A stretch of 64,000 nucleotides of DNA from Gammaproteobacteria bacterium (GCA_031291255.1 JARLJN010000008.1:124001-188000), one strand, 5' to 3'. Positions 9,237-19,176 are shown, counted from the first letter of the stretch. Program-made: numbers and translations. Notes: a model not told the origin generated them from the letters alone.

Positions 9237-10382
9237 ATGAAAAGTAAAATAATAGTCTTAATGATCATATGCGCTTTTATTTGGTCTTACCACCATAGCG
9301 AAAGTAAAACAGCGGGAACCACTCGCATTATGACAGTCACAGACAAGTCTGCTTCAACCATCTTGTATTACTCAGGCATCATTCAACCACTGAAATCGAT
9401 AGTTGTTACTATGCCTGCAGAAGGGATAGTAGATGATATGAAGTTTAATTACGGTGATACCGTGCAAGCAGGGCAATTATTATTTACAGTCAGTTCTGAA
9501 AAATTTCAAACGGATTATAAAGCAGCATTGATGGATTATATTAAAAATAAAAATGAATTTGATACGAGCAATACAAAATTAAAAGAAGGCCTATTTCTGC
9601 ATAAAAATGAATTGATTTCTGATGATGATTTCAAGATGCGTCAGACAGATTTTTATAATGCTCAGTTGAGTATGCTGCAAGCAAAAGAAGTGCTGTCTAG
9701 GTTGTTAAAACAGCTCACGATTAAAGACAATCATTTTTTTGATTTAAACATTTCAGACATTGATAAAATTACCTCAGCATTGCATGTACAAGCAGGTGCA
9801 CAAAAATTACAAATTATCTCTCCCGCAACAGGAATTGCATTGTTGCCTACAAAAACAGATGGAAGCAGCGATAAAAAATTAGGAAAAGGCGATCAAGTAA
9901 AACAAGGTGATGTTCTTGCATTGATTGGAGATGGTCACGGTATTAGTGTGCGTATCAATGTGAATGAATTTGATATTAATCAATTAAAAGTAGGGCAGCA
10001 TGTTAATGTGACTGGCTCTGCATTTTCTGATTTTGTATTGGCAGGAACGATCACAGGAGTTGATCATCAAGCGCAGTTGAATGTGAATGGTATCCCTAGT
10101 TTTTCAGCAGAAGTTGCTGTTCCTATGCTGACGCCAAAAGAGTTGGAAGTCATACATATAGGTATGAGCGCAAAAGTTGAGGTGAATGTAGAGGAAGCAG
10201 CAGAGCTCACTGTTCCTATTGTTGCTGTGTCTGAAAAGCAAGGCGTTGCTTATGTAAAAAAACAAGATCCCACTTCCAAGAAATTTATTGATGTTCCTGT
10301 AAAAATAGGTAAAACCACCGCTGACTCTGTTGTTGTATTAAGTAATTTAAAAGTGGGTGATAAAATTGTCGTGCCTGCTTGA
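9237..10382 (+). CDS. Periplasmic membrane-fusion (adaptor) protein, MacA/HlyD type
   Basis: A 381-residue RND/HlyD-type adaptor. An N-terminal membrane segment (IIVLMIICAFIWSY) is followed by a lipoyl half-motif (MPAEGIVDDMKFNYGDTVQAGQLL), a helical hairpin near residues 85-155, the second lipoyl half (SPATGIALLP..KGDQVKQGDVLALIGD) and beta-barrel domains. It bridges the inner-membrane MacB-like permease and the TolC-like channel. GAGGA at the end of the upstream gene provides the ribosome site. Its 3' end overlaps the start of the ABC ATPase gene, consistent with translational coupling. The exported substrate is unknown. Confidence 0.88.
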   Translation: MKSKIIVLMIICAFIWSYHHSESKTAGTTRIMTVTDKSASTILYYSGIIQPLKSIVVTMPAEGIVDDMKFNYGDTVQAGQLLFTVSSEKFQTDYKAALMDYIKNKNEFDTSNTKLKEGLFLHKNELISDDDFKMRQTDFYNAQLSMLQAKEVLSRLLKQLTIKDNHFFDLNISDIDKITSALHVQAGAQKLQIISPATGIALLPTKTDGSSDKKLGKGDQVKQGDVLALIGDGHGISVRINVNEFDINQLKVGQHVNVTGSAFSDFVLAGTITGVDHQAQLNVNGIPSFSAEVAVPMLTPKELEVIHIGMSAKVEVNVEEAAELTVPIVAVSEKQGVAYVKKQDPTSKKFIDVPVKIGKTTADSVVVLSNLKVGDKIVVPA

Positions 10383-11052
10383 GTTAACGCATGTTACTAA
10401 AGTTTATCCTACTCAGGCAGGAGAATATCTTGCGTTAAAGGGTTTAGATTTTACATTAAATCGTGGAGAGATGGTTGCCATAGTAGGAACATCAGGATCT
10501 GGAAAATCCACTTTGATGAATATCATAGGATTTTTAGATCATTGTACAACTGGATCGTATGTATTTTCTGGCCGTGATGTTTCACATTTGGATGATGAAG
10601 AGTTAGCGTTAATTCGAAATCAAAAAATTGGTTTTGTTTTTCAGTCTTTCTTTTTATTGCCTAGATTGAACGCGTTACAAAATGTGATGTTGCCCTTGTT
10701 ATATCGTGGTATTCAAACTGATCTTGCCATCAAAAAATCGTTAGATATGCTGCAGAAAGTTGACATGAAAAAATTTGCTGAGCATAAACCTAATCAATTA
10801 TCTGGCGGTCAGCAACAACGAGTTGCTATTGCTAGAGCGCTAGTAGGTGATGCAGAAGTCATACTTGCTGATGAACCTACGGGATCACTTGATTCAAAAA
10901 CAAGTCATGATGTCATGCAGTTGTTCATAGAGTTAAATCAGAATGAAAATCGAACCATAGTTGTCATCACGCATGATAAAGAGGTCAGTCATCATTGTCC
11001 GCGTGTAGTGACTTTGCATGATGGTAAAGTTGTCACAGAGTCATCATCATGA
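10357..11052 (+). CDS. ABC transporter ATP-binding protein, MacB/LolD type
   Basis: A nucleotide-binding protein of about 231 residues with a complete motif set: Walker A GTSGSGKST, Q-loop VFQSF, signature LSGGQQQR, Walker B VILADEPT and the switch His in VVITHD. It most resembles the LolD/FtsE/MacB ATPase group that partners with FtsX-fold permeases, and its partner lies immediately downstream. The start is unsettled: GTG 10357 is the longest, while TTG 10366, five bases after GGGTGA, begins closer to the conserved LLELTHVTKVYP segment. Either start overlaps the end of the adaptor gene. Powering by ATP hydrolysis drives substrate transfer to the adaptor and channel. Confidence 0.92.
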   Translation: MIKLSCLLELTHVTKVYPTQAGEYLALKGLDFTLNRGEMVAIVGTSGSGKSTLMNIIGFLDHCTTGSYVFSGRDVSHLDDEELALIRNQKIGFVFQSFFLLPRLNALQNVMLPLLYRGIQTDLAIKKSLDMLQKVDMKKFAEHKPNQLSGGQQQRVAIARALVGDAEVILADEPTGSLDSKTSHDVMQLFIELNQNENRTIVVITHDKEVSHHCPRVVTLHDGKVVTESSS

Positions 11053-12242
11053 ATTTAATAGCGCATATTAAAGAAGCTTTTTTAAATTTATCTTCTGCAA
11101 AATTACGTTCTAGTTTAGCTTTACTTGGAATATTGGTGGGTACAGCGTCTGTTGTGGCCATGGTTTCTGGAGGCGAGTTAGCGACTAACGAGGCGCTCAA
11201 ACAATTTAAAACATTGGGTACTAATTTGTTATCAGTGACTGTTAATGAGAATCAAGAAGATGATCGTAAACATGCACGGTCGGATTTATCTCTTACTCAA
11301 ATTCTTGCGTTAGACAGTGCAGATAAAAATATATTAACAATTGCTCCTTACACACAGCTTTATAATCCTATTCAGTATAATGGCCATGCTATATCGGGGA
11401 CCATATTAGGTGTCACCGATAAATTTGCAAAAGTAGTTAATATTAATGTATCTCAAGGACGTTCGATTTCTGCATTTGATGATCATGCGCTATTTTGTAT
11501 GGTAGGGCATAAACTCTATGACGAAATGAAGAAAATATCATTTGAAGATCCATTAGGAAAACAAGTACAGATAGGCCAGAATTTTTTTACTGTAGTCGGT
11601 ATTGCAGAAAATTGGCCAGAGAATAGTTTCGTTTATGCCAACATTGATAATTCAGTGTTAATTCCTATTCTAACGTCATCAGCATTGAGTCAGTATGCAA
11701 CGATAAATAATTTTATTTTAAAGCTTGCTCCGAATGCTGATCTTGAAAAATTAAATACGCACATTAGTGATTATGTAAAACAGTATGCGCCTAGTAAACA
11801 TTTATTTTTTCGCAGTGCGAAAGAATTAATTTCAAGTATGGGTAAGCAAAGTCAAATACTCACAGTTTTTTTAGGATTAATCGGCGGAATATCATTATTA
11901 GTTGGCGGCATAGGTGTGATGAATATCATGTTGGTCTCTATAGTCGAACGACGTCGTGAAATTGGTATACGATTAGCTGTGGGTGCTAGGCGTAAAGATA
12001 TACGCTATTTATTTTTAGTCGAAGCTGTCATGTTGTCTTTAATTGGTGGAACATTGGGTGTAGTCATAGGCATCTTGATTGCATACATCATCACGTTAGT
12101 TTGGCATTGGGAATTTATTTTATTTTTTTGGCCGCCAGTGATTGGTTTTAGTGTGTCTGTTGCGATTGGCATTTTCTTTGGCTTTTACCCCGCCTATCAA
12201 GCGTCACGATTAGATCCGATTGTGGCGTTGAGGTCTGATTAA
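11049..12242 (+). CDS. MacB-like ABC permease (FtsX fold)
   Basis: A 397-residue inner-membrane protein. The first membrane helix follows KLRSSLALLGILVGTASVVAM. A large periplasmic domain then spans about residues 45-265, and three helices close the protein, with GGIGVMNIMLVSIVERRREIGIRLAVGAR between the second and third. This is the MacB_PCD plus FtsX arrangement. The ATG overlaps the ATPase stop in an ATGA, which argues for translational coupling. With its neighbours it forms a complete MacAB-TolC-like pump with its own dedicated outer-membrane component. Substrates of such pumps include macrolides, peptides and virulence lipids; none can be chosen here. Confidence 0.92.
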   Translation: MNLIAHIKEAFLNLSSAKLRSSLALLGILVGTASVVAMVSGGELATNEALKQFKTLGTNLLSVTVNENQEDDRKHARSDLSLTQILALDSADKNILTIAPYTQLYNPIQYNGHAISGTILGVTDKFAKVVNINVSQGRSISAFDDHALFCMVGHKLYDEMKKISFEDPLGKQVQIGQNFFTVVGIAENWPENSFVYANIDNSVLIPILTSSALSQYATINNFILKLAPNADLEKLNTHISDYVKQYAPSKHLFFRSAKELISSMGKQSQILTVFLGLIGGISLLVGGIGVMNIMLVSIVERRREIGIRLAVGARRKDIRYLFLVEAVMLSLIGGTLGVVIGILIAYIITLVWHWEFILFFWPPVIGFSVSVAIGIFFGFYPAYQASRLDPIVALRSD

Positions 12243-12449
12243 CAAGATACCCAACTATATTTTGTAGAAATGTTTTTGTCTAGCTGCTAACCAAACGCTT
12301 AATTAAAATCATATTTTATAACCCCTTGAAAATTAGCCATTATTCAATACCCCTGCGAACTAACATTTTTTAAAAGCTGGACTATACTTAAATTGTGAGA
12401 TGTTATTTTAAATAAGTATAAATAATCGCTTCGTACGAGGGGGATTGAG

Positions 12450-13640
12450 ATGAGTTACAATAAGGCTGTAGATTATATCCCAGATTTTTTTGTTGATGAG
12501 ATTGCACTTTATAGTTTTCCTGTATTATCAAAATTTTCTAAACTCTCTAAAGATCACAAATATCACTCTAACAATCCCGTCATTTCAGAAGATTTACTTG
12601 AAAATCCATGGAAGGTAAATCTTAGTGATGTTACTAAAATTAATTTAGCTGGTTTGACGATAGACTTAAGAGAAGTGGAGCTCATTAAATCCATTCTTGA
12701 AAATAATCCTTTTATAAAAGCAATTCATTTTGACTTAGAGCTGGAAAGCTTACCAAAAAAAGTGGTATCCATCTTAAAAAAAGCTATCAATGCTCATCCT
12801 AAAATTAAAATCACAGGGTTGACTTTAGCTGAGCCAGTCAAAGGTCTTCATGTACATACTAATCATTTTTTTGAAACGATGGAGCATCATAAAAAAGTAA
12901 AAGTAGATCATCCAAAAATACAGCAACCAAAACTAATCATCGTACAAGACTTATCTATGGATGATAACGAAATCGAAGTGGAGGTTAATTTAGCTCAGGC
13001 AAAACAAGTTCTGCTGCAAAACATTTCTCTAGATGATTCTTTGGTTGAAGAAGAGGAAGATAATCTGGATTTTACAGTTCATTATGTAAAAGAAGAAAGT
13101 GAAAAACACGATAAACCAAAAATCATCAGCGAAGAAGATAAGCAAGTACACATTTTCCAGTCAGCCTGCAAAGAGCATATGGATTATTTGTTAAATAAAA
13201 TAATCAAACCTACTTTGAAAGCGAGTGATATGGCATATGTATATCGTAATGCAAGTAATCAATTTTTACTGGATGAAATTCGTAAAGAAATGCGGGGCAA
13301 GAAATCAACTCAACTTAACTTTTTAATGGAGCATGATCCTAGATTTAAAAATGCATTTATTCGCTATGAAACGCTTAAAGGCGCAGAAAAATTATTAGGT
13401 GATGATAAGCTTACTGCTGAATCTAAACTTAAAAAGTTTTGGAAAGAAATTAAAGTCTCAAGCTTGCCCCCTATGATGAAGCAAGATAAAGCGCAAGAGC
13501 TTTCATTTTTGAAAACCATTAAGGATAAAAATTTAGTGAAAAATGTGAAGCGTGTAGGCTATTTTTTCCATGATGAAAAACCAGCGCAACCTAAAGTACC
13601 ACAACCAAAAATGGCAAATCTGGGCAAGAAAAAAATGTAA
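12450..13640 (+). CDS. Unrecognised Lys/Glu-rich protein with LRR-like segment
   Basis: A 396-residue soluble, charged protein preceded by a strong AGGGGGA ribosome site. Residues about 50-130 have a leucine-rich-repeat-like rhythm (INLAGLTIDLREVELIKSIL, then FIKAIHFDLELESLPKK, then KIKITGLTLAEP), as in ribonuclease-inhibitor-type repeats. An acidic block (VEEEEDNLD) follows, then a helical C-terminal half rich in Lys ending MANLGKKKM. There is no signal peptide or membrane segment. It stands alone with about 200 bases of AT-rich sequence upstream. Legionella and Coxiella effectors often look like this, but I recognise no family, and the LRR reading is tentative. Confidence 0.6.
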   Translation: MSYNKAVDYIPDFFVDEIALYSFPVLSKFSKLSKDHKYHSNNPVISEDLLENPWKVNLSDVTKINLAGLTIDLREVELIKSILENNPFIKAIHFDLELESLPKKVVSILKKAINAHPKIKITGLTLAEPVKGLHVHTNHFFETMEHHKKVKVDHPKIQQPKLIIVQDLSMDDNEIEVEVNLAQAKQVLLQNISLDDSLVEEEEDNLDFTVHYVKEESEKHDKPKIISEEDKQVHIFQSACKEHMDYLLNKIIKPTLKASDMAYVYRNASNQFLLDEIRKEMRGKKSTQLNFLMEHDPRFKNAFIRYETLKGAEKLLGDDKLTAESKLKKFWKEIKVSSLPPMMKQDKAQELSFLKTIKDKNLVKNVKRVGYFFHDEKPAQPKVPQPKMANLGKKKM

Positions 13641-13658
13641 CGTATACGATACGATAAA

Positions 13659-13695
13659 ATGTGGATGAGGGAAGCATGGCTTCTCCACTCCACAT
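13659..13695. terminator. Imperfect hairpin between convergent genes
   Basis: An imperfect stem pairs GTGG, GAGG and AAGC with GCTT, CTCC and CCAC around a three-base loop. It lies between the Lys-rich protein gene and msrA, which converge here. No clear T-run follows, so terminator function is only suggested by position and symmetry. Confidence 0.35.
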
Positions 13696-13710
13696 TGAGT
13701 TGATTGTTAC

Positions 13711-14205
13711 TTAGATTTCATCAATATCTTTAAATTTCGCATGACAACTGCCCATACCCTGTTTATCTAAATAACGTTGATGATATTCTTCAGCAGGATA
13801 AAATTTTGTTGCAGCGACAATCTGTGTGACTATGGGTGTAGGGAATTTTTTAGTGTTTGTTAACGCTTCTTTGTAATCTAATGCTTCTGCTTGCTGTTCT
13901 GGCGTATGGCAGAAAATTGCAGAGCGGTATTGCGTGCCTACGTCTGGCCCTTGTTTGTCTAATGTCGTTGGATTGTGGTTTTCAAAAAAAAGTTGCAGTA
14001 ATTTTTGGTAAGAAACAATGTTAGGGTCGAATTCAATTTCGATGGCTTCAGCATGACCTGTTTTGCCCGTGCAGACTTTTTCGTAGCTTGGGTTTTCTTC
14101 CCATCCACCCGTGTAACCTACTTGGGTCGAGCTCACTCCTTCTACACGTCTAAACAAGGCTTCAACGCCCCAAAAACAGCCAGCAGCAAATGTTGCTTTC
14201 GTCAT
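13711..14205 (-). CDS. msrA: Peptide methionine-(S)-S-oxide reductase
   Basis: A 164-residue enzyme that reduces methionine-S-sulfoxide in proteins, a cytoplasmic oxidative-repair function. The active-site motif AAGCFWGVE places the catalytic Cys at residue 10. Further family segments are [17 protein letters not shown] and [13 protein letters not shown]. Near the C-terminus GMGSCHAKF carries a likely resolving Cys. The length matches single-domain MsrA without a fused MsrB. It stands alone between two repeat-bearing intergenic stretches, with dispersed palindromes immediately upstream of it. Confidence 0.96.
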   Translation of the reverse strand: MTKATFAAGCFWGVEALFRRVEGVSSTQVGYTGGWEENPSYEKVCTGKTGHAEAIEIEFDPNIVSYQKLLQLFFENHNPTTLDKQGPDVGTQYRSAIFCHTPEQQAEALDYKEALTNTKKFPTPIVTQIVAATKFYPAEEYHQRYLDKQGMGSCHAKFKDIDEI

Positions 14206-14245
14206 AGCTCAGCTCCAGTTGATTACTTCCATGTTATCAAATTTT

Positions 14246-14288
14246 GTAGCGTGGCATCCCCGGACACGCTGCGCTTTGTCCGGGCTAC
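14246..14288. repeat. GTAG-type palindromic repeat
   Basis: The element opens with GTAGCGTGGCATCCCCGG, has an internal stem CCCGGACA/TGTCCGGG and ends with CTAC. It lies between divergently placed msrA and the end of pyk. It belongs to the same loose class of GTAG-initiated hairpins seen elsewhere in the window. Confidence 0.6.
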
Positions 14289-14304
14289 AACTTCCATGTT
14301 AGGG

Positions 14305-14340
14305 GTAGCGCGGACTTAGGCGTACAGCGCCGAGTCCGCG
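14305..14340. repeat. GTAGCG-GGACT palindromic repeat, copy 1
   Basis: A 36-base element GTAG followed by an 8-bp stem CGCGGACT ... AGTCCGCG. A second copy lies in the opposite orientation at 17160-17195, so the two bracket the pgk-pyk operon. It sits 17 bases beyond the pyk stop and could form the 3' end hairpin of that transcript. Confidence 0.7.
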
Positions 14341-14356
14341 AATTAGTACAACTAGC

Positions 14357-15805
14357 TTATACTTTTCCACCTACCGTGTAAATTTTTAGAGAATTAGTTC
14401 TTCCATGTACGCCGATTAAATCACCTTTAGTAATAATCACAAGATCACCATCTTGTAGAATATTACGTTTTTGTAATTCGCCCACAGCGGTTTGATTGAG
14501 CACACGTCTATCCATATCCGTCGCATCGAATGGAATGGAGTAAACACCACTGTATAATGCCATGCGGCACAATGTGGTTTGATGACGGCTTAACCCATAA
14601 ATTGGAATGCTAGACTTTACACATGACATCCATAGCGGTGTAGTACCTGATTCGGTCAACGCGATTATGGCTTTAATATCAAGATGGTTTGCAGTGTACA
14701 TAGTTGCCATTGCAATCGCTTCATCTACGTATTTGAATTGTGGTTCACGCAGATGCGTGCGAAACGTTTTATGTTGAAGATTTTTTTCAGCGCTTAAACA
14801 AATACGATCCATTGCAGCGATAGCTTTGTCAGGATATTTTCCTACAGCTGTTTCGCCGGACAACATGACGGCATCTGTGCCATCTAACACAGCATTCGCT
14901 ACGTCTGACACTTCAGCGCGAGTCGGAATCGTGTTATGAATCATGGATTCTAACATCTGAGTTGCAGTAATAACGGGCTTATTCAGTTTCTTGGCTAAAT
15001 AAATAATAAGTTTTTGAGCGGCGGGTAATTCAGCATCGCCAATTTCTACACCTAAATCACCGCGTGCAACCATGACGGCATCTGCGGTTTTGATAATTTC
15101 TTCAATGTTGGTGATGGCCTCAGCACGTTCTATTTTTGCAATTATACCTGCATGTCCACCAGCTGCTTTTAATAATACACGAGCTTCTTTTACATCATCT
15201 GCATTACGTGGAAAAGAAATAGCAATGTAATCAGCTTGCAAACGAACGGCTTCAATAAGATCTGAACGATCTTTATCTGTGAGAGCAGTTGCTGATAAGC
15301 CGCCGCCTAAACGATTAATACCTTTGTTATTAGAAAGCTCTCCACCCACAATGACATGACAAAAAATGCGGTGTATTTCTACTTTTTGCACTTTCATCAC
15401 AATGCGGCCGTCATCTAATACTAATGTATCACCCGGCCTTACATCTTGCGGTAAGCTTTTGTAATCTAAACTAACCGATTCTTCATCGCCTTCATCATTT
15501 CCTAGTTCTGTATCGAAAACAAAAGATTGTCCTTCGATTAAATTAATTTTTTGATTTTTGAAACGTGAAATGCGAATTTTTGGACCTTGCAAGTCAGCTA
15601 AAATAGCGACTGTTTTATCGCATTCTTTTGCAATTTGACGCACCATATTGATGCGCTTTTCGTGTGTTTCTACACTGCCATGTGAGAAGTTTGCACGAAA
15701 AACATCAGCGCCGGCTAAAATGGCGCGTTTCAGAATTTCTGGTTCATCTAATGCGGGTCCTAATGTAATAACAATTTTGGTACGGCGTAACGGTTGCGAA
15801 CTCAT
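14357..15805 (-). CDS. pyk: Pyruvate kinase
   Basis: A 482-residue glycolytic enzyme transferring phosphate from phosphoenolpyruvate to ADP. The N-terminus [17 protein letters not shown] and [11 protein letters not shown] carry substrate and K+/Mg2+ ligands. [12 protein letters not shown] holds the catalytic Lys, [13 protein letters not shown] binds metal, and [11 protein letters not shown] with [25 protein letters not shown] completes the barrel. A C-terminal regulatory domain is present. The ATG overlaps the pgk stop by four bases, so pyk is the second gene of a pgk-pyk operon. The common pairing with a downstream fba gene is absent; a repeat and msrA follow. Confidence 0.97.
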   Translation of the reverse strand: MSSQPLRRTKIVITLGPALDEPEILKRAILAGADVFRANFSHGSVETHEKRINMVRQIAKECDKTVAILADLQGPKIRISRFKNQKINLIEGQSFVFDTELGNDEGDEESVSLDYKSLPQDVRPGDTLVLDDGRIVMKVQKVEIHRIFCHVIVGGELSNNKGINRLGGGLSATALTDKDRSDLIEAVRLQADYIAISFPRNADDVKEARVLLKAAGGHAGIIAKIERAEAITNIEEIIKTADAVMVARGDLGVEIGDAELPAAQKLIIYLAKKLNKPVITATQMLESMIHNTIPTRAEVSDVANAVLDGTDAVMLSGETAVGKYPDKAIAAMDRICLSAEKNLQHKTFRTHLREPQFKYVDEAIAMATMYTANHLDIKAIIALTESGTTPLWMSCVKSSIPIYGLSRHQTTLCRMALYSGVYSIPFDATDMDRRVLNQTAVGELQKRNILQDGDLVIITKGDLIGVHGRTNSLKIYTVGGKV

Positions 15806-16995
15806 GTGACCTTCTCGTTTGTTTTATAATGTTCTTCTAATGCTGCAATGGCGGGTAATGTTTTTCCTTCTAGGAAAGTTAAAAATGCACCGCCCCCAGT
15901 GGAGATATAATCTATTTTTTTTGCAATGCCATAGGCTTCAATTGCAGCTAGCGTATCTCCGCCGCCTGCAACGGAAAATCCAGCGCTGTCAGCAATAGCG
16001 CGTGCTACAGCCTCTGTGCCTTCAGAAAATTGCTTAATTTCAAATGCACCTACAGGACCATTCCATAATATCGTTTTTGCTTTTTTGAGAATGGTGCAGA
16101 TTGTTTTGATGGTATCAGGACCTATGTCATAAATTTTTTCGTGGTCATCCACTTGTGAAATAAGTCTAGGTGAGCTCTCAGAGCTGTCTGATAGTTTTTC
16201 TGCAACCACGACATCAGTTGGTACAATAATTTGAGCGCCGCGATTTTTAGCAGCCAGTGTTAAGCGCTCAGCTTCATCGATAAGATCGGGTTCATACAGC
16301 GATCGACCCACAGTGTAGCCTTCTGCAGCAATAAATGTATTCGCTATGCCGCCGCCTATAATAAGGTAATCAACTTTATTTACGAGGGATTCAAGTAAGC
16401 CGAGTTTTGTTGAAACTTTTGAGCCGCCTACTATAGCAACAACAGGATGTTTGGCTTTTTCCATGATGCTGGTTAGCGCTTCAAGTTCAGATATGAGTAA
16501 AGGCCCAGCACATGCTACAGGTGCGTATTGAGCGATACCGCAAGTAGACGCTTCTTCTCTATGCGCTGTTGCAAACGCATCCATAACGTATACATCGCAG
16601 AGTGCAGCCATTTTTTTTGCAAGACTTGCATCATTTTCTGATTCGCCGTCATTGAATCGTACGTTCTCTAACAACACGACATCATGATCGCCCATGTTTA
16701 CGTTTTTTAGCCAATGCTGTATGAGTGGAATTTCTAATTTTAAAAGTTCAGATAAGCGAGCAGCAATAGGGGCTAGAGAAAATTGTTCATCATAACTCCC
16801 TTCTTTGGGTCTGCCTAAATGTGACATAATCATCACTTTGGCACCGGCTTTTAGTGCGGCTTTAATAGTAGGAACTATGGCTTTAATGCGAATGTCACTG
16901 GTAATGGCATTATTTTTTAATGGCACATTCAAGTCTTCACGAATTAAAACGCGCTTACCTTTTAAATTGAGATCTGACATTTTTAGCATGGTCAT
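15802..16995 (-). CDS. pgk: Phosphoglycerate kinase
   Basis: A 397-residue enzyme making ATP from 1,3-bisphosphoglycerate and ADP. Visible motifs are [14 protein letters not shown] (substrate binding), [40 protein letters not shown] and, near the end, GGGDTLAAI and the GGGAFL loop. The start at 16995 is chosen because AGGAGCTC lies just upstream and family members begin a few residues before [11 protein letters not shown]; a longer frame upstream would add about 40 non-homologous residues. Its stop overlaps the pyk start, so these two glycolytic steps are co-expressed. Confidence 0.97.
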   Translation of the reverse strand: MTMLKMSDLNLKGKRVLIREDLNVPLKNNAITSDIRIKAIVPTIKAALKAGAKVMIMSHLGRPKEGSYDEQFSLAPIAARLSELLKLEIPLIQHWLKNVNMGDHDVVLLENVRFNDGESENDASLAKKMAALCDVYVMDAFATAHREEASTCGIAQYAPVACAGPLLISELEALTSIMEKAKHPVVAIVGGSKVSTKLGLLESLVNKVDYLIIGGGIANTFIAAEGYTVGRSLYEPDLIDEAERLTLAAKNRGAQIIVPTDVVVAEKLSDSSESSPRLISQVDDHEKIYDIGPDTIKTICTILKKAKTILWNGPVGAFEIKQFSEGTEAVARAIADSAGFSVAGGGDTLAAIEAYGIAKKIDYISTGGGAFLTFLEGKTLPAIAALEEHYKTNEKVT

Positions 16996-17159
16996 TTGTT
17001 GAGCTCCTGAAGTGTAGCTATCAAAACCAATATTGAAAGTGAATTTATTGCATAATAGCGGTAAACACAAGGGCAATGTTTTAGTAGTCTTAAAAAAACA
17101 ACAAGTTATAAGCATCAGTAGTCAGTATTCGGTATTGTAGGAACGTATAATGCAAACCT

Positions 17160-17195
17160 CGCGGACTCGGCGTTGTACGCCTTAGTCCACGCTAC
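17160..17195. repeat. GTAGCG-GGACT palindromic repeat, copy 2 (inverted)
   Basis: The reverse complement of this stretch opens GTAGCGTGGACTAAGGCGTA, with only a few differences from the copy at 14305-14340. It lies between pgk and nhaA. Confidence 0.7.
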
Positions 17196-17238
17196 ATAAA
17201 CAGATGGCCGAATAGTTACAATTTCATCAGGAGAGTGT

Positions 17239-18429
17239 GTGCGTATTAATCACATTAAAAAATTTTTGAGCCACGAAGCAGCGAGTGGAGTTTTTTTATT
17301 AACGAGTGCCGTCTTGGCCTTTGTGCTTTGCAATTCACGATATGCTGAGGTCTATCAAGGAATTTGGCAGACACCCTTTACATTACATCTCTCACACTAC
17401 TCACTGATAAAACCACTCTTATTTTGGGTAAACGAAGGGTTCATGACGCTTTTCTTCCTTTTGGTGGGGCTGGAGTTAAAAAGAGAATTCATGGAAGGGC
17501 AATTAAGTCATATTTCTCAAATTGTTTTACCGGGATTGGCAGCGTTAGGCGGAATGGTAGTACCAGCATTGATTTACAGTACCATCAATCATTCTTCTGC
17601 AGCAGCATTGCAAGGATGGGCAGTTCCTGTTGCAACTGATATTGCATTTGCTTTGGGTGTCTTATCTTTGTTTGGTAAGCGAGTTCCGTTAGGGTTGAAG
17701 TTGTTTTTGTTAGCCTTGGCTATCATTGATGATATAGGTGCAATTGTTATCATCAGTCTTTTTCACACTAACGCATTAGTCTGGCTGCCTACTTTATTGG
17801 CGTTGATAATGACTATGCTGTTAATCACGTTGAATGTCTGCAGAGTAAAAAGTCTATTCGTCTACTTAATATTGGGTTTTGTTTTATGGTTGTGTCTTTT
17901 GCAATCGGGTATTCATGCCACCATAGCAGGAATTATAGTGGCATTTGTCGTTCCCCTGAGGAAACAAAAAGGTAAGACAAGTTCGCCCGCACTATTATTA
18001 GAAAAGCGGTTGCATCCGTGGGTTGCTTATTTCATTATGCCTTTGTTTGCATTTGCAAATGCAGGGTTATCGGTAAGAGGATTATCGAGTAATGTATTGA
18101 CAGATTCGGTCACTATGGGCACAGTGCTAGGTCTTTTTTTAGGCAAACAAGTCGGTGTTTTAGGCGTTGCCTGGTTGGTGATTAAAGCAGGTTGGGCAAA
18201 ATTGCCGCATCATACGACTTGGCTGGAATTATATGGGGTGGCTATCTTATGCGGCATCGGTTTTACTATGAGCCTGTTTCTTGGTACGCTTGCTTTCCAA
18301 GAAAATAACCCAGTTTATTTATTAGAAGTGCGGTTGGGCGTGCTGATAGGCTCTATAGTATCAGCAGTAATTGGCGCTATGATGCTACAATTTGCTTTTT
18401 ACAATAAGGCCAAAAAAGCTAAAAGCTAA
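17239..18429 (+). CDS. nhaA: Na+/H+ antiporter NhaA
   Basis: A 396-residue inner-membrane antiporter that expels Na+ in exchange for H+ and supports pH and salt homeostasis. Twelve hydrophobic segments are apparent. ATDIAFALGVLSLFG holds the pH-sensor-side Asp, AIIDDIGAIVII the Asp-Asp ion-binding pair, and ILCGIGFTMSLFLGTLAF the last conserved helix. HATIAGIIVAFVVP is also typical. The start is GTG 17239 with AGGAGA five bases upstream; no in-frame ATG fits the conserved N-terminus HIKKFLSHEAASGVFLL. It precedes the phosphatidylcholine synthase gene by 12 bases. Confidence 0.97.
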   Translation: MRINHIKKFLSHEAASGVFLLTSAVLAFVLCNSRYAEVYQGIWQTPFTLHLSHYSLIKPLLFWVNEGFMTLFFLLVGLELKREFMEGQLSHISQIVLPGLAALGGMVVPALIYSTINHSSAAALQGWAVPVATDIAFALGVLSLFGKRVPLGLKLFLLALAIIDDIGAIVIISLFHTNALVWLPTLLALIMTMLLITLNVCRVKSLFVYLILGFVLWLCLLQSGIHATIAGIIVAFVVPLRKQKGKTSSPALLLEKRLHPWVAYFIMPLFAFANAGLSVRGLSSNVLTDSVTMGTVLGLFLGKQVGVLGVAWLVIKAGWAKLPHHTTWLELYGVAILCGIGFTMSLFLGTLAFQENNPVYLLEVRLGVLIGSIVSAVIGAMMLQFAFYNKAKKAKS

Positions 18430-18441
18430 GAGGATATTCTT

Positions 18442-19176
18442 TTGACAGATGACATTATTTCAGCAGGCTGGCGGCGACGTGTTTTTGGATGGTTAATTCA
18501 TGCTTTTACTGCTACAGGTGCATTTGTAGGGTTATTGTCTTTGTTAGCGATTTATCATCAAGCCTATGTCTCAGCATTTTGGTTGATGGGCATGACTATA
18601 CTCATTGATGCGGTTGATGGTTATTTTGCTCGTTTGGTGAAAATTAAAATTGCTGTTCCGCAAATAGACGGAGAATTGCTTGATAATATAGTCGACTATT
18701 TTAACTATGCTTTAGTGCCAGCTTTTTTCTTGTTAGTCACTCCCTTGGTTCCTGAGTATTGGCGATTAGTGTGTGTGATGGCAATTACTTTTTCCTCTGC
18801 TTATCAGTTCACGCAAGTGGATGCAAAAACCTCCGATCATTTTTTCAAAGGGTTTCCTAGCTATTGGAATATTGTTGTTTTCTATTTATTCTTTTGGCAG
18901 ATGAATGCGTGGGTTAATTTAATTATTTTATCTGTGTTAGCCATTTTAAGTTTTGTGCCTATAAAATATGTTTATCCCTCTAGATTAGATTATTTATCAC
19001 ATAATAATATTTTGCGTCTCTCTATGTGGTTGGCGACTGTGTTGTGGGGAGCAGCAACGTTGGGTTTGATCTGCGTTTACCCTGAATCGAATAAAGCATT
19101 AGTGTTTATCTCTATGGGATATGCCATTTTTTATTTAGCGATTAGTTTTTACCGCACTTGGAAGCCGCTCACATGA
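18442..19176 (+). CDS. pcs: Phosphatidylcholine synthase
   Basis: A 244-residue CDP-alcohol phosphatidyltransferase with about eight membrane segments. The motif runs D59-G60-x2-A63-R64 ... D76-G77 ... D81-x3-D85, with the DGELLDNIVDYFNY segment typical of Pcs rather than PgsA or PssA. Pcs condenses choline with CDP-diacylglycerol to make phosphatidylcholine in the inner membrane. The pathway is found in host-associated bacteria including Legionella and depends on imported choline. It starts at TTG 18442, eight bases after AGAGGA. Its stop overlaps the ATG of the sugar epimerase gene, so it heads a run of envelope genes. Confidence 0.88.
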   Translation: MTDDIISAGWRRRVFGWLIHAFTATGAFVGLLSLLAIYHQAYVSAFWLMGMTILIDAVDGYFARLVKIKIAVPQIDGELLDNIVDYFNYALVPAFFLLVTPLVPEYWRLVCVMAITFSSAYQFTQVDAKTSDHFFKGFPSYWNIVVFYLFFWQMNAWVNLIILSVLAILSFVPIKYVYPSRLDYLSHNNILRLSMWLATVLWGAATLGLICVYPESNKALVFISMGYAIFYLAISFYRTWKPLT

